Part shown: positions 16,046-23,560 of the stretch, one piece after another
How the letters are laid out: every line of letters begins with the position of its first letter
Numbering within the stretch: position 1 is the stretch's first letter
From: Pseudomonas sp. Fl4BN1
Lineage (GTDB): Bacteria; Pseudomonadota; Gammaproteobacteria; Pseudomonadales; Pseudomonadaceae
Assembly (NCBI RefSeq): GCF_009908285.1
Contig: NZ_JAAARM010000008.1
Coordinates: forward strand, 62,001 to 126,000
Direction: 5' to 3'
Length of the DNA stretch: 64,000 bases
Made by a program: the position numbers and the translations under genes
The notes under the pieces: model-generated
The model's input: only the letters and a program-made list of their open reading frames with translations
Told to the model about the DNA's origin: nothing
Databases searched by the model: none

Positions 16046-16930
16046 ATGCGAATGCGCCTTATGTTACTGGGCGGCGGAAATGCCCTTGGGCAGGCGCTGA
16101 TTCGCCTGGGTGCGGAGGAAGACATCGGTTTCCTCGCCCCGCGTCCGCCGCAAGACGGCTGGGACGCTGCGAGCCTCACGCAACTGCTTGATGACACCCG
16201 CCCGGATGCCGTGATCAACCTGGCTTACTACTTCGACTGGTTTCAGGCGGAGACGGTGAGCGAGGAGCGCCTGAGCGGTCAGGAGCGGGCCGTCGAGCGT
16301 CTGGCAGAGCTTTGCCAGCATCACAACATCATTCTGCTGCAGCCTTCGAGCTATCGGGTATTCGACGGCTCTCGGGCTACTGCCTACAGCGAGAAAGACG
16401 AACCGGTGCCCCTGGGGCTGCGCGGCCAGGCGCTGTGGCGGATCGAGCAGAGCGTTCGCGCGACCTGCCCGCAGCATGTGTTGCTGCGTTTCGGCTGGCT
16501 GCTGGATGACAGTGCCGAAGGTATTCTCGGGCGCTTCCTGACACGCGCCGAATCCCCGGGGGAATTGCTCATGGCGGATGACCGTCGGGGCAATCCGACC
16601 CCGGTGGATGACGCCGCGCGGGTGATTATCTCGGTGCTCAAGCAACTCGATTGCGCGGCGCCATTGTGGGGTACTTACCACTACGCAGGTCAGGAGGCGA
16701 CCACGCCACTGGCCCTGGGGCAGGCGGTGCTCACTGAGGCGCGGCAATTGCACCCGCTGGCCATCGAGGCACCTACCGCCCAGGCCCATGCGGCCTGCGC
16801 CGATGCCGCCGAAGAACCGCAGCACGCGGTGCTGGCCTGCAAGAAGATCCTTCACACCTTCGGGATCAAGCCGCGCGCCTGGCGCGCTGCGCTCCCGGCC
16901 TTACTGGATAGGTTTTATCGTCATGGCTGA
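16046..16930 (+). CDS. RmlD-like sugar-nucleotide-binding reductase family protein
   Basis: The 294-residue protein has a Rossmann N-terminus (MRMRLMLLGGGNALGQALIR) and resembles dTDP-4-dehydrorhamnose reductase (RmlD) and related extended SDRs. Typical pieces include DAVINLAYYFDWF, IILLQPSSYRVFDG and LLRFGWLLDDS. A canonical YxxxK is not obvious, so NAD(P) chemistry is uncertain. The start at ATG 16046 precedes the Rossmann strand directly; ATG 16052 is an alternative, and the ribosome site is weak. It overlaps the next epimerase gene by 8 bp. From memory the pair corresponds to PA4069-PA4068 in P. aeruginosa. The substrate is not known. Confidence 0.75.
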   Translation: MRMRLMLLGGGNALGQALIRLGAEEDIGFLAPRPPQDGWDAASLTQLLDDTRPDAVINLAYYFDWFQAETVSEERLSGQERAVERLAELCQHHNIILLQPSSYRVFDGSRATAYSEKDEPVPLGLRGQALWRIEQSVRATCPQHVLLRFGWLLDDSAEGILGRFLTRAESPGELLMADDRRGNPTPVDDAARVIISVLKQLDCAAPLWGTYHYAGQEATTPLALGQAVLTEARQLHPLAIEAPTAQAHAACADAAEEPQHAVLACKKILHTFGIKPRAWRAALPALLDRFYRHG

Positions 16931-17852
16931 TGGCCCTGTATTGATCACCGGTGGTGCCGGTTTTATTGGTTCGCACCTGACTGATGCCTTGCTTGCCAAG
17001 GGATATACGGTGCGGGTGCTGGACGATTTGTCCACCGGCAAACCGAGCAACCTGTCACTGGATAATCCACGGGTGGAGTTGATCGAGGGCAATGTTGCCG
17101 ACGCGGCCCTGGTGAGCCGAGCCATGCAGGGTTGTCAGGCTGTGGCGCACCTGGCGGCGGTGGCTTCGGTGCAGGCTTCGGTGGACGATCCTGTACAGAC
17201 TCACCAGAGCAACTTCATCGGCACCCTCAATGTCTGCGAGGCCATGCGCGAGCACGGCATCAAGCGGGTATTGTTCGCCTCCAGCGCAGCGGTCTATGGC
17301 AACAACGGCGAAGGCGAGTCCATCGACGAGGACACCCCCAAGGCACCGTTGACGCCTTACGCGTCGGACAAGTTGGCGAGTGAGTATTATTTTGATTTCT
17401 ACCGGCGCCAGCATGGATTGGAACCGGCGACTTTTCGTTTCTTCAACATCTTCGGCCCGCGCCAGGATCCGTCTTCGCCGTATTCCGGGGTCATCAGTAT
17501 CTTCAGCGAGCGGGCTCTGCAAGGTCTGCCCATTACCGTATTCGGCGATGGCGAGCAGACCCGGGATTTCGTCTATGTTGGCGATCTGGTGGAGGTGTTG
17601 GTGCAGGCTCTTGAAGCGCCGCAACTGGAAGTCGGAGCGGTCAACGTCGGCCTGAACCAGGCCACCACGCTCAAGCAGATGCTCGCGGCGCTGGCCGAGG
17701 TGGTCGGTGAGCTGCCGCCTATCAGCTACGGTCCGGCCCGTGCCGGTGATATTCGCCATTCGCGGGCTGCCAACCAGCGGCTGCTGCAGCGCTTTACCTT
17801 CCCCAAGCCCACGCCGATGAGCATCGGGCTGGGCCGTTTGCTCGGGCGTTGA
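16923..17852 (+). CDS. NAD-dependent epimerase/dehydratase (UDP-glucose 4-epimerase-like)
   Basis: The 309-residue extended SDR has ITGGAGFIGSHLTDALL (GxxGxxG), the acidic NAD ligand in VRVLDDLSTG, VLFASSAAVYGNNGEG and the catalytic Y-x-x-x-K in YASDK. Substrate-side segments such as FFNIFGPRQDPSSPYSGVI and GEQTRDFVYVGDL are typical of UDP-sugar 4-epimerases. The ATG at 16923 overlaps the preceding gene by 8 bp, so the two are translationally coupled. The sugar is unknown, and no glycosyltransferase gene is nearby. A strong intrinsic terminator follows 18 bp after the stop. Confidence 0.9.
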   Translation: MADGPVLITGGAGFIGSHLTDALLAKGYTVRVLDDLSTGKPSNLSLDNPRVELIEGNVADAALVSRAMQGCQAVAHLAAVASVQASVDDPVQTHQSNFIGTLNVCEAMREHGIKRVLFASSAAVYGNNGEGESIDEDTPKAPLTPYASDKLASEYYFDFYRRQHGLEPATFRFFNIFGPRQDPSSPYSGVISIFSERALQGLPITVFGDGEQTRDFVYVGDLVEVLVQALEAPQLEVGAVNVGLNQATTLKQMLAALAEVVGELPPISYGPARAGDIRHSRAANQRLLQRFTFPKPTPMSIGLGRLLGR

Positions 17853-17870
17853 GGTTTATCGCGGACATGC

Positions 17871-17899
17871 AAAAGGCGCCTTGAGAGGCGCCTTTTTTT
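17871..17899. terminator. Bidirectional intrinsic terminator
   Basis: The sequence AAAAGGCGCC-ttgaga-GGCGCCTTTTTTT forms a GC-rich 6-bp stem extended by A/T pairs, with a T-run for plus-strand transcripts and an A-run that becomes a U-run for minus-strand ones. It lies between the convergent epimerase gene and oprG and should stop both. Confidence 0.92.
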
Positions 17900-17912
17900 G
17901 TCGCTGGCGGGC

Positions 17913-18611
17913 TTAGAACTTGTAGCCCAGGCCAACCATGTAGACCATCGGATCGACGTCGACATTGACCTTGGCACGAGTGCCGGCGGCCAGTGCGTTG
18001 TTGTCCACATAAGCACGGGTATCGATATCGATGTAGCGTGCCTGGGCGTTGATCATGATGTTGTCGGTCAGCATGTAGTCGGCACCGATCTGCCAGGCCA
18101 GGCCCCAGGAGTTCTTGGCGCGGAAGTTGTCGAAACCTTCGGATTGGGCGCGGCTGCCGACGTGCTCGTCGTAGATCCAGGTGTAGTTGATACCGGCACC
18201 GACATAGGGTTGGAACGCCGACTTGTGATCCAGCGGGTAGTACACCACGCTCAGGGTCGGTGGCAGGTGCTTGAGGGTACCCAGCTTGCCGTTGGCCGGA
18301 GCCAGGGAAGTGTCGCGGATCTTCACGTCATGTTCGAACGGGGTCGCGGCCAGCAGTTCGATACCGATGTTGTTGGTCACCATGTAAGCGAAGTTCAAAC
18401 CCAGCTGGGTGTCGCTGCTCATGGTCGCCTTGCCGCCCAGGTTGGCGCCGGCCAGCGGGCCGCTGTCGACCTTGACGTCGGAGCTGTTGGCTTTCGGATT
18501 GACGGTGATCGCACCGGCGCGAACGATGATGTCACCGGCTTCGTGGGCGTTGGCAAGCGGGGCGGCGAGTGCGAGCGCGATCAGGGAGGCGCTAAGCAGA
18601 GACTTGTGCAT
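17913..18611 (-). CDS. oprG: OprG, OmpW-family outer-membrane porin
   Basis: The 232-residue protein has a signal peptide ending in LALAAPLANA and the eight-strand barrel pattern of OmpW. It begins HEAGDIIVRAGAITVNPKAN, contains LKHLPPTLSVVYYPL and NYTWIYDEHVGSRAQ, and ends MVYMVGLGYKF with terminal Phe. OmpW-family barrels pass small hydrophobic molecules through a lateral gate. The position next to the zinc-type ABC operon and the epimerase pair matches oprG of P. aeruginosa (from memory PA4067). The ATG at 18611 has GGAG upstream. An FNR/ANR-like dyad lies 65 bp upstream, consistent with low-oxygen induction reported for oprG. Confidence 0.93.
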   Translation of the reverse strand: MHKSLLSASLIALALAAPLANAHEAGDIIVRAGAITVNPKANSSDVKVDSGPLAGANLGGKATMSSDTQLGLNFAYMVTNNIGIELLAATPFEHDVKIRDTSLAPANGKLGTLKHLPPTLSVVYYPLDHKSAFQPYVGAGINYTWIYDEHVGSRAQSEGFDNFRAKNSWGLAWQIGADYMLTDNIMINAQARYIDIDTRAYVDNNALAAGTRAKVNVDVDPMVYMVGLGYKF

Positions 18612-18675
18612 GGGAGCTCCAAAGGACGATTCAGATTGGCTATGTCCAATGGTAAGGATCGTCAAGTTGACTGCC

Positions 18676-18689
18676 TTGACTCAGCTCAA
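18676..18689 (-). promoter_or_regulatory. ANR/FNR-like box upstream of oprG
   Basis: The sequence TTGACTCAGCTCAA (TTGA-N6-TCAA) fits the core of the FNR/ANR consensus TTGAT-N4-ATCAA, with the inner positions differing. It lies 65-78 bp upstream of the oprG start codon, a position that allows class II activation. OprG is known as ANR-responsive in P. aeruginosa; function here is inferred. Confidence 0.5.
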
Positions 18690-18758
18690 TGAAATGGCAA
18701 ACCCCGGATGCAGTGCTGAACTATTCTTTTGCCCCGCACTCTTTTGCTGTTCGTTTCC

Positions 18759-18816
18759 TTCGCTGGCAAGCCGGCTCCTACACATGCCTTGCTCAGTACC
18801 GGCTTGCCGCTGAAAA
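18759..18816. repeat. REP element pair
   Basis: A REP palindrome copy (ttcgctggcaagccggctcctaca form) lies at 18759-18782, followed by a degenerate opposite arm (accggcttgccgctgaaa) to about 18816. It sits upstream of oprG, just past the end of the DUF3299 gene. Confidence 0.75.
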
Positions 18817-18834
18817 GATCGATGTGGTCCGCGC

Positions 18835-19371
18835 TTATTCCTGCAATTCGTAGACGTAGATCTTCTGCGCCGTCATCTGGTAACCGGCATCCGCCAGTTC
18901 ACTGCTGGAGGGTTTGACCTGCATGTCGCCCTCGATCCAGTAGGGCTGGTACAGCTCATCGAGTTTCACTCCGACTTTGCTGGTGACATGGACGATCTGG
19001 TTCGACGGTGGTGGCGGCACGTGAATGCAGGCGCCGAAGTAAGGCACCAGCAGGAAGTCCGTGGTGCGGCCTTCCTCATTCACCTCAAGGGGCACGATGT
19101 AGCCCGGGAGGCGCACCGACTTGCCGTCGAGACTCTTCACCACCGGTGCATTGGGCAGATCCTGCTTGGCAGCAGGTGCCGATTCCGCGGACAACGCGTT
19201 GCTCATTTGCGACAGGTCGTGCAGGGGCTTCATGTCCGGTACTTCCGGTGGCGCATCCGCCGGGATCATTTCCGACCAGGTCAGGTCCTTGGGGGGCCCA
19301 GCCGCCCACAGCGGTGTGGCGATCAGCAGCGACAGGGCAAGCAGGGAGCGCAGCAGGCGTTGGGTCTTCAT
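18835..19371 (-). CDS. DUF3299 secreted protein of the zinc-type ABC operon
   Basis: The 178-residue protein has a signal peptide (MKTQRLLRSLLALSLLIATPLWA) and belongs to the DUF3299 family, shown by DLTWSEMIPADAPPE, LPGYIVPLEVNEEG and FGACIHVPPPPSNQIVHV. The conserved Cys and His in ACIHVPPPP could bind metal. It follows the FtsX/MacB-type permease by 10 bp. In P. aeruginosa the equivalent four-gene unit (from memory PA4063-PA4066) is zinc-repressed, so a role in zinc homeostasis under starvation is likely. The biochemical function is unknown. The start at 19371 places the signal peptide directly at the N-terminus. Confidence 0.87.
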   Translation of the reverse strand: MKTQRLLRSLLALSLLIATPLWAAGPPKDLTWSEMIPADAPPEVPDMKPLHDLSQMSNALSAESAPAAKQDLPNAPVVKSLDGKSVRLPGYIVPLEVNEEGRTTDFLLVPYFGACIHVPPPPSNQIVHVTSKVGVKLDELYQPYWIEGDMQVKPSSSELADAGYQMTAQKIYVYELQE

Positions 19372-19381
19372 AAACCGTTGC

Positions 19382-20647
19382 TCATAAACGAATCGACAGG
19401 CCATCGGCCAGGGATTGCCGGTAGGCGCGCCAGGCCGGCACGCTGCCCATCAGCAGCGCGGCGATCAGGATACCGCCCAGCAGCGTCCACTCATACTGGC
19501 TGGGCCAGGACAGTGGCAGGTACAGGCCATAAGCCGACTGCACGTAGCCCTGGGCCAGGGCGATGCCCAGGTACAGGAGGCCCAGCCCGGCCAGGACCCC
19601 GAACAACGCCAGGGCAAATGCCTCCAGCACCAGCAGGGTTGCGATATGCCAGGGGCGTGCCCCCACCGAGCGCAGGATGGCCATCTCCCGGCGGCGTTCG
19701 TTGAGGCTGGTGAGGATCGCGGTGAGCATGCCGATCAGGCCGGTCAGGACCACAAACAACGAGACCACGAACAAGGCTTTCTCGGCGGTACCCATCAGGC
19801 TCCAGAGTTCCTGCAGGGCGACTCCGGGAAGGATCGCGAGCATTGGTTCGCCACGGAACTCGTTGATCTCCCGTTGCAGGGCAAAGGTCGAGATCTTGCT
19901 GTTGAGACCGAGCATGAACGCGGTGATCGCCTGGGGCGTCAGGTCCATGTTGCGTGCCTGGTCGGCGCTGATGCGCCCATCGCCACGGGCCGGCACGCCG
20001 TTGTGCCAGTCGATGTGGATCGCCTCCATGCCGCCGAGGCTGATGTGCAGGGTGCGGTCCACCGGCGTGCCGGTACGCTTGAGGATGCCGACCACGGTGA
20101 AGGGTTTGTCGTCGTGCTTGACCAGGCTGATGGCCGCTACGCCATGGGCCAGCACCAACTGGTCTCCCAGTTTGTAATGCAAGGCGTCGGCGACTTCGGC
20201 CCCCAGCACCACTTCAAAAGGGTCTGTGGCAAAAGCCCGACCTACGGCCAGTTGCAGATTCTGCTGATGGCCGTACTGGTAGTGCTGGAAGTAAGCGTCG
20301 GTGGTGCCCATGACCCGGTAGCCGCGATGGGAGTCGCCCAGGGAAATCGGGATTGCCCACTTCACTTTCGGGTTGTTGGCGAAGTGTTCGAAGCTGTCCC
20401 AGCGAATGTTGTTGGTGGCGTTGCCAATCCGAAACACCGAGTACAGCAGCAGGTTTACCGAGCCGGAGCGGGCACCGACGATCAGGTCGGTACCGCTGAT
20501 GGTACTGGCGAAACTGGCCCGGGCCTCGGTGCGCACCCGCTCCACCGCCAGCAGCAGGCAGACCGAGAGGGCGATGGCGAAGGCCGTGAGAATGGCGGTG
20601 AAGCGGCGGTTAGCCAGGCTGGCCATGGCTAGACGGAACAGATACAT
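19382..20647 (-). CDS. FtsX/MacB-type ABC transporter permease
   Basis: The 421-residue protein has one N-terminal transmembrane helix, a large periplasmic MacB-like domain (about 45-280) and three C-terminal helices (FVVSLFVVLTGLIGMLTAIL onwards). This is the type VII mechanotransmission ABC topology of the MacB and LolCE families. Such proteins usually move lipoproteins or drive periplasmic events without translocating a solute across the inner membrane. It lies 1 bp after the ATPase gene and 10 bp before the DUF3299 gene. Together with the His-rich DUF2796 protein they form a four-gene zinc-response-type operon. Substrate unknown. Confidence 0.9.
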   Translation of the reverse strand: MYLFRLAMASLANRRFTAILTAFAIALSVCLLLAVERVRTEARASFASTISGTDLIVGARSGSVNLLLYSVFRIGNATNNIRWDSFEHFANNPKVKWAIPISLGDSHRGYRVMGTTDAYFQHYQYGHQQNLQLAVGRAFATDPFEVVLGAEVADALHYKLGDQLVLAHGVAAISLVKHDDKPFTVVGILKRTGTPVDRTLHISLGGMEAIHIDWHNGVPARGDGRISADQARNMDLTPQAITAFMLGLNSKISTFALQREINEFRGEPMLAILPGVALQELWSLMGTAEKALFVVSLFVVLTGLIGMLTAILTSLNERRREMAILRSVGARPWHIATLLVLEAFALALFGVLAGLGLLYLGIALAQGYVQSAYGLYLPLSWPSQYEWTLLGGILIAALLMGSVPAWRAYRQSLADGLSIRL

Positions 20648-20648
20648 C

Positions 20649-21359
20649 TCAGACCTCTGCGGGCATGGCGGCGCGATTGAGTTCGGCCAGCGACAGGTTG
20701 CGATCGAACAGCGGTGCCAGGCTCTGGTCGTGACTGACGAACAGCAGGCTGGCCCCGGCTTCGCGGCATTCGGCGAAGAGCAACTGGAGGAAGGCTTCCC
20801 GAGCGTCGTAGTCCAGCGCCGAGGTGGGTTCGTCGGCGATCACCAACTCGGGTTGACCGATTAAGGCCCTGGCCGCAGCGACTCGTTGCTGCTGGCCGAT
20901 GGACAGCGAATCAGCGCGACGGCTGAGCAGGTCCGGATCTTTCAGGCCCAGGTGAGCCAGCAAGGTGGCGGCGGCCTGGTCGACGCTGCCGTGGCGCTGA
21001 GCTGCGCGGCTGGCCCGCAACTTGGAGAAGTGGCAGGGCAGCTCGACGTTTTCCCGTACCGAGAGAAATGGCAGCAGATTGAACTGCTGGAAGATGTAGC
21101 CGGTGTGATCCACACGAAAGCGGTCACGGGCCCCTGCGGACAGTTCGGTCAGCTCCTGGCCCAGCAGGCGGATGCTGCCGTGGTTGGGCTTTTGCACGCC
21201 GCCCAACAGGCCCAGCAGGGTGGTCTTGCCGCTGCCGCTGGGGCCTTTGAGAAATAGTGTTTCGCCGGCTTCCAGACGGAAGGCCGGGATGTCCAGCAAC
21301 TGTGGATGACCGGGCCAGCTGAAGCCCAGTTCGGACAGTTCGATAAGTGCTTGGGTCAT
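20649..21359 (-). CDS. ABC transporter ATP-binding protein (LolD/MacB-like)
   Basis: The 236-residue ATPase is complete: Walker A GPSGSGKTTLLGLL, Q-loop in YIFQQFNLLPFLSV, signature LSIGQQQRVAAARAL, Walker B LVIADEPTSALD, and the switch His in LLFVSHDQSLA. It resembles the LolD/MacB-type ATPases that pair with FtsX-like permeases, and the permease gene follows after 1 bp. The DUF2796 gene precedes it by 64 bp. The likely regulator is Zur, through the palindrome upstream of the DUF2796 gene. Confidence 0.92.
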   Translation of the reverse strand: MTQALIELSELGFSWPGHPQLLDIPAFRLEAGETLFLKGPSGSGKTTLLGLLGGVQKPNHGSIRLLGQELTELSAGARDRFRVDHTGYIFQQFNLLPFLSVRENVELPCHFSKLRASRAAQRHGSVDQAAATLLAHLGLKDPDLLSRRADSLSIGQQQRVAAARALIGQPELVIADEPTSALDYDAREAFLQLLFAECREAGASLLFVSHDQSLAPLFDRNLSLAELNRAAMPAEV

Positions 21360-21423
21360 GTTGGGCCGATCATGAAATGAGTTTTGCAGCTGCGGCCGAA
21401 GGCGGCAGCTACAGGGGCAGCGG

Positions 21424-22035
21424 TCAGAACTTCAGAGTAGCGGCCTGGGCCGTGGCCTCGACGCCTTGCTGGCCACTTGGCGAAATAAGTTGTACCTGAA
21501 TTTTCACGGTGGCGGGGAAGGTCTTGAAGATCTGGCTCAGGTCGAGGGTTTTCAGAACGTCCGGCTTGGCGCAGGTGAGCTGGTAGTGGGCGTGGATCTC
21601 ACTGTGTTCGTGGTGATGTTCATGGCCGTCGGCGGCTTTGGCATCTGCGTCGTGGTCATCATCGTCGTCGTGTTCATTGGCATCAGGTTTGTCGCCGAAC
21701 AGCGGGCTTTGCAGTTCCTGCTTGGCGACTACGCAACCGGCCGCCTTGGGCAGGCTGAACAGTACCAGGGGTTGCTCCAGCTGAGCGCGGGCCGCTGCGA
21801 CCTTGGCCTTGTCGGTATCGGTGCTGGGGGCGTGCTCGAAGCCCACCAGGTTCATCGCCGGGCTTTCCAGCTCCAGCTCCAGAGCCAGGCCATCGAGCAC
21901 TGCGTTCAAGCGTCCGACACCATGTTCGTGAGCGCCGAGGCTGCCGTGCTCATGTTCGTGATCATGGACCTCGGCCGCCTGGGCAATGGCCAGCGGCAGC
22001 AGGGCAAACGGCAAGGCGAGTAGCAGACGACGCAT
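21424..22035 (-). CDS. DUF2796 His-rich periplasmic protein, probable zinc binder
   Basis: The 203-residue protein has a signal peptide (MRRLLLALPFALLPLAIAQA) and two His/Asp/Glu-rich stretches: HDHEHEHGSLGAHEHGVG after the cleavage site and, at about 120-150, an Asp run followed by HEHHHEHSEIHAHY. Such loops bind zinc in ZnuA- and ZrgA-like proteins, and DUF2796 includes ZrgA. It is the first gene of the four-gene operon with the ABC transporter and DUF3299 protein. A Zur-like palindrome lies 37-51 bp upstream of its ATG. A role in periplasmic zinc capture during starvation is therefore likely but not proven here. Confidence 0.9.
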   Translation of the reverse strand: MRRLLLALPFALLPLAIAQAAEVHDHEHEHGSLGAHEHGVGRLNAVLDGLALELELESPAMNLVGFEHAPSTDTDKAKVAAARAQLEQPLVLFSLPKAAGCVVAKQELQSPLFGDKPDANEHDDDDDHDADAKAADGHEHHHEHSEIHAHYQLTCAKPDVLKTLDLSQIFKTFPATVKIQVQLISPSGQQGVEATAQAATLKF

Positions 22036-22071
22036 GGCAAGTCTCCAGGGGCGAAGATGAAATAAATGTTA

Positions 22072-22086
22072 TGTGATCTTATAACA
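22072..22086. promoter_or_regulatory. Zur-box-like palindrome
   Basis: The sequence TGTGATCTTATAACA matches 12 of 15 positions of the gammaproteobacterial Zur operator TGTTATAATATAACA as I recall it. A wider dyad, TGTTAT-N8-ATAACA, spans 22067-22086. It lies between the divergent DUF2796 and 22171 genes, where it could cover both promoters. Confidence 0.6.
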
Positions 22087-22170
22087 ATCGGTTGCGGAGT
22101 TTGCCCCTCCGCTTGGCGTTGTGCAAGACGCGTGGGAGCATGCTCGTCAGAAATATTCAGGAGCATAGCG

Positions 22171-22512
22171 ATGTTGCGGATTCGTGGAAGCATCGGTGAC
22201 TGGCCGGTGGACTTGACCCTGGAACTGGATGAGGGCGATTGGGCACAGCTGGGTGCGCAATTGCAGGCGGCGAAGCCTGAAAGCGTTGTGGCGGCGGCCA
22301 AGCCGGTGAATCAGGACGATGCCCTGTGGCAGATCACCAAGGACCTGCTGCGCAAGGCTGGGCAGCTCAGCGGGCCGGAACTGCTGGAACAATTGGAAGG
22401 GCTGACCGGCAGCGCGGCGGCGGGTAAGCGCCTGCTGGTGCGCCTGCGCCACTGCGCTGAGGTCAAGGTGGTGAGTGGCGCCGATACGCCGATCTACAGC
22501 TGGGTGCAATGA
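22171..22512 (+). CDS. Small conserved hypothetical protein
   Basis: The 113-residue soluble protein begins MLRIRGSIGDWPVDLTLELD, has a helical central region (DALWQITKDLLRKAGQLSGP) and ends IYSWVQ. I do not recognise a domain. The ATG at 22171 has AGGAG seven bases upstream; a longer upstream frame would run through the Zur-like site. It is divergent from the DUF2796 operon and, from memory, corresponds to PA4062. A REP pair lies directly downstream. Function unknown; possibly zinc-regulated through the shared intergenic region. Confidence 0.8.
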   Translation: MLRIRGSIGDWPVDLTLELDEGDWAQLGAQLQAAKPESVVAAAKPVNQDDALWQITKDLLRKAGQLSGPELLEQLEGLTGSAAAGKRLLVRLRHCAEVKVVSGADTPIYSWVQ

Positions 22513-22515
22513 CCC

Positions 22516-22586
22516 TGTAGGAGCCAGCTTGCTGGCGAAAGGGCTCTGTCTGTCAGAACGCATTCGCTGGCAAGCCAGCTCCTACA
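22516..22586. repeat. REPIN: two inverted REP palindromes
   Basis: The copy tgtaggagccagcttgctgg.. at 22516-22539 faces an inverted copy at 22563-22586, with about 23 bp between. The arms are complementary, so the whole unit can fold into one long hairpin between the convergent 22171 and ybbN genes and may act as a transcription barrier. Confidence 0.88.
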
Positions 22587-22604
22587 CAAGCCAGCACATC
22601 CGGC

Positions 22605-23477
22605 TCAGTACAGCGCGGCGAACAGTTTACGGCGATACGCGGTCACCAGCGGGTGATCGTTGCCCAGCAAGTCGAAGACTTGCAGCAGGGTCTTGTGGGC
22701 GACCCCTTCGTTATAGCTGCGGTTGCGCATGAACAGCTTGAGCAGGGCTTCCAGCGCCGCTTCGTACTGCTGGCGGGCCAGTTGCTGGATTGCCAATTGA
22801 TACGCCGCTTCGTCGTCCAGCGGATCCTTGGCCAGGCGGGTCTTGAGATCAGCGGCATCCGGTAAGTCGGCGGCCTGCTTGAGGAAAGTGATCTGCGCCT
22901 TGGCACCGGCCAGCGCGGCTTTGTGTTCATCGCTCTTGACGGCGTCGAGCACGGTCTGAGCTTCATCCAGTTCGCCGCGTTCGGCCAGGCAGCGAGCATA
23001 GAGGATCAGCGCCTTGGCGTTGCTGTTGTCTTCGCCCAGCAGCACTTTGAGGAGCGTTTCTGCGTCACTGATACGTCCGTCGTTGAACAAGGCTTCGGCC
23101 TGCTCCAGCGGATCGGCGGCGGGTGGTGGCGGCATCTGCACATGGGGTTCGAGCATGGCGCGCACTGCGGATTCCGGTTGTGCACCGGCAAAGCCGTCCA
23201 CCGGTTGGCCGTCCTTGAACAGCACCACGGTAGGCAGGCTGCGGATACCGAAGCGGGCGACGATGTCCGGCTCGATGTCGCAGTTGACCTTGGCCAGCAG
23301 CAACTCACCCTGATAGCTCTCGGCAATCTGTTGCAGCATCGGCATCAAGGCTTTGCAGGGCGCACACCACTCGGCCCAGAAGTCCACCAGGACCGGCTTG
23401 TGGAAGGAGTTCTCGATGACCGACTGGTCGAAATCAGCGGTGCGGGCGTCGAAGATGTACGGCGTGTCCTGACTCAT
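22605..23477 (-). CDS. ybbN: YbbN/CnoX thioredoxin-fold co-chaperone
   Basis: The 290-residue protein has an N-terminal thioredoxin domain (about 1-115) with the active site WAEWCAPCKALMP and a C-terminal TPR region (about 125-290) with repeats such as AEALFNDGRISDAETLLKVL. This is the CnoX/YbbN architecture: a chlorine/oxidation-responsive holdase that hands clients to GroEL and DnaK. The C-A-P-C site keeps both cysteines, unlike the S-x-x-C site of E. coli YbbN, so it may retain redox activity. The ATG at 23477 is the natural domain start. It appears monocistronic. Confidence 0.93.
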   Translation of the reverse strand: MSQDTPYIFDARTADFDQSVIENSFHKPVLVDFWAEWCAPCKALMPMLQQIAESYQGELLLAKVNCDIEPDIVARFGIRSLPTVVLFKDGQPVDGFAGAQPESAVRAMLEPHVQMPPPPAADPLEQAEALFNDGRISDAETLLKVLLGEDNSNAKALILYARCLAERGELDEAQTVLDAVKSDEHKAALAGAKAQITFLKQAADLPDAADLKTRLAKDPLDDEAAYQLAIQQLARQQYEAALEALLKLFMRNRSYNEGVAHKTLLQVFDLLGNDHPLVTAYRRKLFAALY

Positions 23478-23537
23478 GGGGTATCTCGAATAAGCGGGAA
23501 TGGTTCCACTATAAAGGGTGTACGGGGGCAATCGCCA

Positions 23538-23560
23538 TCGTCGGCAAGCTAGCGCCTACA
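23538..23560. repeat. Degenerate single REP element
   Basis: The sequence tcgtcggcaagctagcgcctaca resembles the local REP consensus with several changes. It lies in the short gap between the methyltransferase stop and the ybbN start. Confidence 0.5.
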
